Shown piece by piece: positions 20,029 to 25,093 of a stretch of DNA of 25,093 nucleotides. This stretch comes from Flammula alnicola (lineage: Eukaryota; Basidiomycota; Agaricomycetes; Agaricales; Strophariaceae), in NCBI GenBank assembly GCA_015499995.1, contig JADNRV010000553.1, positions 1 to 25,093 on the forward strand. The letters are read 5' to 3'. Made by a program: the position numbers and the translations under genes. Each line of letters opens with the position of its first letter. Position 1 is the stretch's first letter. Under the pieces are notes generated by a model. That model was not told the DNA's origin. It saw only the letters and a list, made by a program, of their open reading frames with translations, and did no database searches.

Positions 20029-21217
20029 ATGGCCACTAGTGCCACCAAAGGCGCCGTTGTTCTCGCATCCCAAGTCTTCACTTATGTCGCCGTTATCCCT
20101 GGAATTGCGTATGGCATCGTCATTACGCTTTCTCTTAACTGCTTCCAGTATACTTGGAAGACAGAATACAGCTACTCTAGGCGTACGCGACCCCTCATGC
20201 TCGTCTATATCGCCCTCATGTTCGCCTTCGCAACTCTGGCATATATTCAAGTAACGATAACTATGATAAGAGACCTTGTCGGGCTTTCCACCGGCAATGA
20301 TCTATTTCACCTATATGGATCTACACCACTTTCCCTTCCATTTACGGTCTGGGGAGCAGATGGATTGATGGTGAGATTGGTGTCGTCAGCTCTTCGAGCT
20401 TAAGAACTGAAACTAAATATAGATATGGCGCACCGCAAGCTTGTATAAAGGCGTATCATCTGGCCTTGCTCGCGCAACCATACTTTGTATTCTTTCATTG
20501 CTTTCCCTGGCAATATCAGGTTTGTCCATACCCTGAAACTCTTACTTTTGACATCGACGGCTAATTGAGCATGTTAAGGAAGCGGACTGACATTCTTGTT
20601 CTCCCCGCTAATCAGCAAGTCGTTAACAGACTTCATATCAAAGATGACGGTTTTTTCGACAGCATTTGTGAACGTCGTTCTTGCGTTCTTAATTGTTTCG
20701 CGGCTCTGGTATATCCAAAGGCGGCTGCGCCAAATCAACCTCCTCCATCCCAAACAAAACTCAAACTACACAAGGATAATAACCATGTGTGTCGAGTCTT
20801 CCAGTTTGATCGTCGTGTTCAGTGTGGCATACAGCGTCCTCCATGCGATTGGAACTCAAGGAAGCAATCAATTTCATGAGGAGGTAGTTCTTTGGTCCCT
20901 TATCCCGTTCGTCCTCATCCCCCAGATTTGTGTAAGCTTCGGTTTCCTATCGCACAATATTATCCACTACTTACAGCTTCATAATGATACAGGTAATATC
21001 GTCGCTGCTCATTGTTTACCGTGTCGCTCTAGGAAGATCAGCCGCAGAGCAGCTACATTCAAACACCATAAAAAGTCAAGACACCCAAGGTCCCAGATCC
21101 TCAAGAAACCTATTGAATAATAGGCAGGGTCCTGTTGAAAATAATCAGGACAGAAATCAGGGAGTCATTCTCCCGTTATCTCTATCCACTCATTCCAAAA
21201 ACGCAGCCTATATATAA
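20029..21217 (+). CDS. Fungal seven-helix membrane protein, tandem copy 2
   Basis: Four exons: 20029-20370, 20423-20519, 20579-20931 and 20993-21217, giving 338 residues. Exon order and phases are the same as in the copy at 18058. Segments include VFTYVAVIPGIAYGIVITLSL, PLMLVYIALMFAFATLAYIQ, LPFTVWGADGLM-IWRTASLYKG, ATILCILSLLSLAISG, FSTAFVNVVLAFLIVSRLWY, SLIVVFSVAYSVLHAIG and LWSLIPFVLIPQICVISSLLIVYR. The hydrophilic C-tail of about 65 residues is Asn/Ser/Gln-rich and differs from copy 1. The third exon's start (acceptor GTTAAG at 20573-20578) is set by reading phase; it is a poor acceptor because the tract before it is not pyrimidine-rich. Role is unknown. All introns are GT-AG here, in contrast to copy 1. 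Confidence 0.83.
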
Positions 21218-22537
21218 ATTCGACAAAGAGTATTGCAATGGGTATAATAGTCAAACGTGATGCAAGTTTAAGTCGAAGAAATATGCATGTGAAGTGTGTC
21301 GGGATTGGAGAGGTGATAATTATGGTCATACGTCCGTGGTTCCGAGCGTCCTCAAAACGGGGTTCGACGAGGGCAGTTAAGGCCTGGATGTGCGAGCCTA
21401 TGAGTGTCTGACAACAAAGAGCATAGGTAGGTAATTTGCCGTGAATGGACCGAGAATGGCAGAGTGGATAAAAACCGGTATTTATGTCGACTGGCTACGT
21501 GATTGAGCATAGAGGAAGGCTGGCTGGCAGGCAGGAAAGGAATAGGAATGTATGAGCTACGCAGGTTGTGCAATAATGTCGGGACGGGGAAAGAGTCGAT
21601 GGCAGAGGGCGGGACATCCTCCTCAGTCCTGATATCATGTTACAGTGGATGGATGTGAAGGTGTATGAAGGTGTTCTCAATGACTCGAAATGATGTCGCT
21701 CATACCCATGGACCCGGATATCCACAGTACATGCCAACACGGTCATGTTTGCATTCGCAGCAATCTGCCGGCGAGCATCTGAAGCTGATTTAATTTTGAA
21801 CCCCAGTTGATCAGCCTAACAGTCCAAGTTTGGGGTTACAGCTAATTAATTATCGATAGACCCACTTCGCAAATAAAGCGCTCAGCGCCTTTGTTTAGTT
21901 GGGCTCAACAAACAGCTCTCATCTTTCCGGCTTCGAACGGCATCTCCGGCACTGTGCCAAATCAGGTTAGTTTTATTTGCACATTAAACAAAGGCGCTGA
22001 GCGCTTTATTTGCGAAGTGGGTCTACAGGGTCTTGCATAAAAACGTAGAGTCAATCATTCACTACGCATTTGTTTGTAGAGCGTTGCCACCCACCAAAAA
22101 AAGAAAGATTGATGATCTTGTCACCTAGACCTGTGACTGGTCCGAGTATGTGAGAAACCTCACGATACTAGTCTATGTTGCTCAGGTCAAACTTCACGGC
22201 AAAAGAGGTGGGCTGCTGCCCACCCCCATATACAATTTTGTACGCATGTCTAAATTTTATACGCTCCTTGGCACGGTCACCTGCGACTCGCGAGATGGCT
22301 GTACCAAGGTTTTGGGGGAAAGAGTGGGCCGGGGCAAGAAAGCGCGCACACGCCCGTTGCTGCTGCCTGCACACTCTTTGATCTCGAGACGCACGCCTGG
22401 GCTGGCTCCGGAGAACAAAAGGAACCTATTGGATGAGAGCGATGAGTTAAAATCACCCAACTGTTAGGAGCTCGATGACGCATTTTACGAGATCGTGTAA
22501 AAACCCCAAGACAATAGGAGACGGCTACTCACAGGAA
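21218..22537. other. Gene-free stretch before the retrotransposon
   Basis: No gene is supported. Minus frames at 21352-21746 and several overlapping frames at 22150-22483 are open by chance. The stretch contains the 41-bp inverted repeat (separate entry) and a small GTGGGC-TGCT-GCCCAC hairpin near 22207-22223. The part from about 22026 to 22537 is probably the 3' non-coding end of the DIRS-like element, whose recombinase stop is at 22538. Confidence 0.35.
21857..22025. mobile_element. Perfect 41-bp inverted repeat: MITE-like element or DIRS end structure
   Basis: The arm 21857-21897 (TAGACCCACTTCGCAAATAA…) is repeated without mismatch as reverse complement at 21985-22025, with an 87-bp loop between. 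The outermost TA on each side could be a TA target duplication, giving a 165-bp body as in mariner-type miniature elements. TA is self-complementary, so this cannot be told apart from arm sequence. Each arm also holds a smaller palindrome (AGCGCTCAGCGC-like). The repeat lies about 0.5 kb beyond the recombinase stop codon. It could instead be the right terminal repeat plus internal complementary region of the DIRS-like element. Confidence 0.7.
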
Positions 22538-23809
22538 TTAACGCACTGGAGGCAATGTGCGACGCCAGAACTCCTCAAGCACAGGAGAATTTTGGATGTA
22601 CGGTGCCAAGATGTCCGCATGCTGGCGGAGGTACAACAGAAATGCGTTGCTTGACCAACGACCATGGACCTTAACGACCTCGAAGGATACACCCCGCAGT
22701 AGGTACTCGAGGACACTGCCGATGCGTATGCTGTGCCCCTGTATGTTCGTCCAACCCTCTGCCCCCGCCATGGCCACGTTGAGACGCCGGAGAAAATTGG
22801 GCCTTGTCATGGGCCGAATTCGTCCGTCAGTGTGTCGGTACGAGAATAAATGGGCGCCTGGAGCAGGCGCATTCACCGCGAGGTGATTTTTTAGTGCAGC
22901 ATCTGGATCGCAGACATCCTGGGGGGCCCAGTGTACATCTTCTCCTGCCTCCTTTGCCACTTTGGTCCAAGGGACGTGGATTGTGGTAACTGGAGGACCA
23001 GAGGTACTAACTGAAACATCCGAGGGCTTGACGTGGATTGTGGGGTCAAATGCCTTTAGCGAGGGCACCGTAAACTCGCCCAGACGGGCAGCAGCCCAGA
23101 ACGTCGTCGTGAGACACGCGAAGACAGCAGCGTTGAGTGGAAGGGTTAGGTCGAGGCGCGCATGAATCTCTGACAGGGTTTCGAGCAACAGAGGTGGGCG
23201 TTTAGCATGCTTCGACGACGGCGGCGCAACCCGCTCAGCAGCTGTTAGAGCTGCCTTGAGGCGAGTCTCGTCAAGGACCCAACCCATCCCATGCACAGTA
23301 TGCCATGCTTTGACACCATATGCGTAGTTGGAGAGGGTTTTGCCACGTTGCGTGCCTGCACAACAGGCGATGAACTCCAGCACCAGGAGGTCACTTGCTG
23401 GGCCACGCAGGTGCTCAGGGACAGGTGGTGTCTTCTGGTCACAGAAAACATGAAACACCAATAGACCCGTGCCATAGCCAGACTTGGTCCCGGGTGCCCA
23501 AGCACTGCTGATGAGGTCGAGTATGCGCGCTGCTGCCTCAGGAGTTGAAGGGGCATAGCCAGTTGCTACCCCACCAGGAGGCGGTGAGGGAAGCCAGAGG
23601 CGTAGGCGATCCTGCGATGCACAGTGCGGGCGTCTCTGTGACGGCGTGGGTACCAGACCCTCGCGATACCTCTTCGCTGGAGAGTTCTGCAGGGAAGTCA
23701 CAGGGATTGCTGCATTAAAACGTGTCCTCGGCGTCGCCGAAACCAGCCCACTCGGGGCGAGCAGCCCACTCAAACTCGTTAAAGTGGGAGGCATTGAATT
23801 CATCAGCAT
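22538..23809 (-). CDS. Tyrosine recombinase of DIRS-like element
   Basis: Reading from the ATG at 23809 gives 423 residues; the frame is open further upstream, where it overlaps the RNase H frame, so the true start is uncertain. An N-terminal SAM-like core-binding part is suggested by LISSAWAPGTKSGYGTGLLVF and the following helices. The catalytic part shows the box A Arg in TFWAAARLGEF (about residue 242), HSIRIG with His359 and Arg362, HGRW with Trp385, and the nucleophile Tyr393 in AFLLYLR. The full R-H-R-W-Y set is therefore present. It would insert circular cDNA without target duplication. It is the only intact frame of this element. Proteins of this type are often annotated in fungi as 'DNA breaking-rejoining enzyme'. 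Confidence 0.85.
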   Translation of the reverse strand: MLMNSMPPTLTSLSGLLAPSGLVSATPRTRFNAAIPVTSLQNSPAKRYREGLVPTPSQRRPHCASQDRLRLWLPSPPPGGVATGYAPSTPEAAARILDLISSAWAPGTKSGYGTGLLVFHVFCDQKTPPVPEHLRGPASDLLVLEFIACCAGTQRGKTLSNYAYGVKAWHTVHGMGWVLDETRLKAALTAAERVAPPSSKHAKRPPLLLETLSEIHARLDLTLPLNAAVFACLTTTFWAAARLGEFTVPSLKAFDPTIHVKPSDVSVSTSGPPVTTIHVPWTKVAKEAGEDVHWAPQDVCDPDAALKNHLAVNAPAPGAHLFSYRHTDGRIRPMTRPNFLRRLNVAMAGAEGWTNIQGHSIRIGSVLEYLLRGVSFEVVKVHGRWSSNAFLLYLRQHADILAPYIQNSPVLEEFWRRTLPPVR

Positions 23810-25093
23810 GGGCCCGGGGTGGCTGCTGGCGCGCGAGGGCTGGGCGATGAGTGCCGTTACGTTGGATGCGGACCTCAGCTGCAGTGAGCGGCTCGAGGGC
23901 GTCGATGAGGAACCCATCAGCACAGGCTGGAATTGGCAAGGCAGGGAGGAGCTGGGAATTGGATCCAAGGATGCCTCGGGATGGGGCGTCAGCGGGGTTA
24001 GCTTTGCTGCGCACGTAGGACGTGTGTATGGTGCCCACCGCCCCACGCTGCTCCAGCTTGTCATGGATACACTTAAAGATGCTATTGACCTGCCTGTTGC
24101 GACTGCGCCCATTCCACCATCCCTCGACGACGCCCGTGTTGTCACCGTATAGTCGGACATGCTCGCCAGCATTGGCGATACATAGGACGGTGTCAACCAA
24201 GAGTTCGAAGCCAATGGCTTCTGCCCAGGCAATATCGCGGACTCCGTTGAGGGTCTTCCACCCAGGGAGAAGACGCCAGGCCTCCAGCGCCCTCTGACGA
24301 CAATGGCAATGCCAATTTCGGAGCTGGCATCAGAGAAGGCACCATAGTCAATGACGTCGATGACATAGGGGATGGGGCGCTCAAGGATGGGGCGCTCAGG
24401 CGGTCAGCCCACCAGGAGAGGTCGGTGGCAATGCACTTGTCGGCGTGTCGGCGAACAAGAGGCTTGTCAGCAAAAGCACCGAGCATCGACTCCAAGCCGA
24501 CCAGGCGGGCACGCCCCGATGGGATTGCCAGCGTGGCATGCAATAAGCGCCCATAGATGCGCTGGACATCCTCGAGACAATGTGTGGCACGGCCCTGCCA
24601 CTCCACGATACCCGCCAAGTATTTCTGGCGCTTCGCAGCAGCCAGCCCCACCGTTCGGCGGTCCAGGTCCCAGAGTAACCCAATGTAGGTGACAACGGAG
24701 CCAAACGGAGTGTCCTTTGACTTCTCCCATGGAATGCCGAGCTCCGTGGACAGCTGGTCAATGTCGCTGAAGTTGTAGGCGAAAATTCCGTCCTCGCGAG
24801 GACTCGCACTGGTAAGATCGAGTAATGGGTGGACAAAGTCTTCCACAGACTCAAAACCAAGGCCGTCCTTGCCCACACCTTCACCATACCAGATCCGACC
24901 TCCTGAGGAGGAGCTACCCTGCTGGGCCACCAGACGCCGGAAAAATTCCCGAGACTGGTTGTAGGCTGCCAGATGATGCACGAGGATGCGGAAAAAGATG
25001 TAGTCATCAACCCACTTGAGGAGAGGACCCATCCCGCGAGCACGGAACAAGTCCGTAGCAGCATCGCCGAGCAGCCCATAGATACCACCAGAA
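23715..25093 (-). pseudogene. Reverse transcriptase/RNase H of DIRS-like element, two frame breaks, partial
   Basis: Coding continues past the window edge. The RT active-site motif is visible as LLKWVDDYIFFR near 25000, followed by a thumb/connection-like region (YIGLLWDLDRR, then VQRIYGRLLHATLAIPSGRARL). The frame then shifts near 24385, inside a run of C, and again near 24281, inside a run of G. Between the breaks the middle frame carries VIDYGAFSDASSEIGIAIV, the start of RNase H. The final frame carries WAEAIGFELLVDTVLC, YGDNTGVVEGWW and VRSKANPADAPSRG, the remaining RNase H motifs, and ends at 23715. Each break fits loss of one base in a homopolymer. A programmed shift or an assembly error cannot be excluded. 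Confidence 0.8.

Larger units (their letters stand above)
22538..25093 (-). mobile_element. DIRS-like retrotransposon, 3' part, runs off the window
   Basis: On the minus strand the order is reverse transcriptase, RNase H, tyrosine recombinase, which is diagnostic for DIRS-order elements. These replace a DDE integrase by a tyrosine recombinase and end in split or inverted repeats rather than LTRs. The 5' part (gag-like gene and RT N-terminus) is beyond 25093. Coding GC content is clearly higher than in the neighbouring intergenic DNA. The RT/RNase H frame carries two breaks, so this copy is probably not autonomous. Confidence 0.88.

Noticed and set aside
22150..22483. Cluster of overlapping open frames on both strands
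   Set aside because: Typical chance frames in GC-rich DNA with no motif, in what is probably the non-coding end of the retrotransposon.
1..25093. CRISPR arrays, bacterial operons, tRNA or rRNA genes
   Set aside because: None seen. The intron-rich genes and families are fungal, and no cloverleaf or rRNA-like segment was recognised by eye.

Overview
The window is nuclear DNA of a filamentous basidiomycete, most likely an agaricomycete. The genes are split by many short introns (about 45-120 bp, mostly GT-AG with fungal branch-like motifs). The gene families include several typical of mushroom-forming fungi: DUF6533-type seven-helix proteins, a second family of seven-helix proteins ending its second exon in a WGA(D/Q) motif, an EXPERA/emopamil-binding-like protein, and a DIRS-type retrotransposon with a tyrosine recombinase. 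No database search was possible, so family names rest on recognised motifs. Exon boundaries were traced by hand and checked for reading-frame closure.

Left part (1-8908) is gene-poor. It holds a decayed DNA element (863-1353), then a small two-exon gene on the minus strand (2142-2695). That gene encodes a secreted precursor built like an ascomycete alpha-pheromone: signal peptide, pro-region, then eight Trp-ended units, each closed by RR or KR and preceded by X-Ala/X-Pro dipeptide spacers. It is the most novel item here. A long stretch without a recognisable gene follows, then a seven-exon EXPERA-like gene (5894-6843) containing a 9-nt micro-exon. A 930-bp non-autonomous element with long inverted ends (7979-8908) lies just upstream of the next gene.

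Central part (9005-16613) is the gene-dense core: a DUF6533-like membrane protein (+), a pyridoxamine-phosphate-oxidase-like protein with a C-terminal membrane anchor (+), a 12-exon secreted S10 serine carboxypeptidase (+), and a second DUF6533-like gene (-). The two DUF6533 genes are paralogues in opposite orientation with two internal exons of identical length, and they bracket the two enzyme genes.

Right part (16614-25093) has two tandem paralogues of another seven-helix family (18058-19227 and 20029-21217). They share a four-exon layout, and the first uses a GC-AG intron. Beyond them lie a perfect 41-bp inverted repeat (21857-22025) and the 3' part of a DIRS-like retrotransposon on the minus strand. 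Its reverse transcriptase/RNase H frame is broken twice, but its tyrosine recombinase frame is intact; it runs off the window edge.

The window is not an obvious metabolic cluster. A repeat-peptide precursor, a secreted carboxypeptidase and four multi-helix membrane proteins lie within 20 kb. That is compatible with peptide secretion or sensing, but the functional link is only inference.
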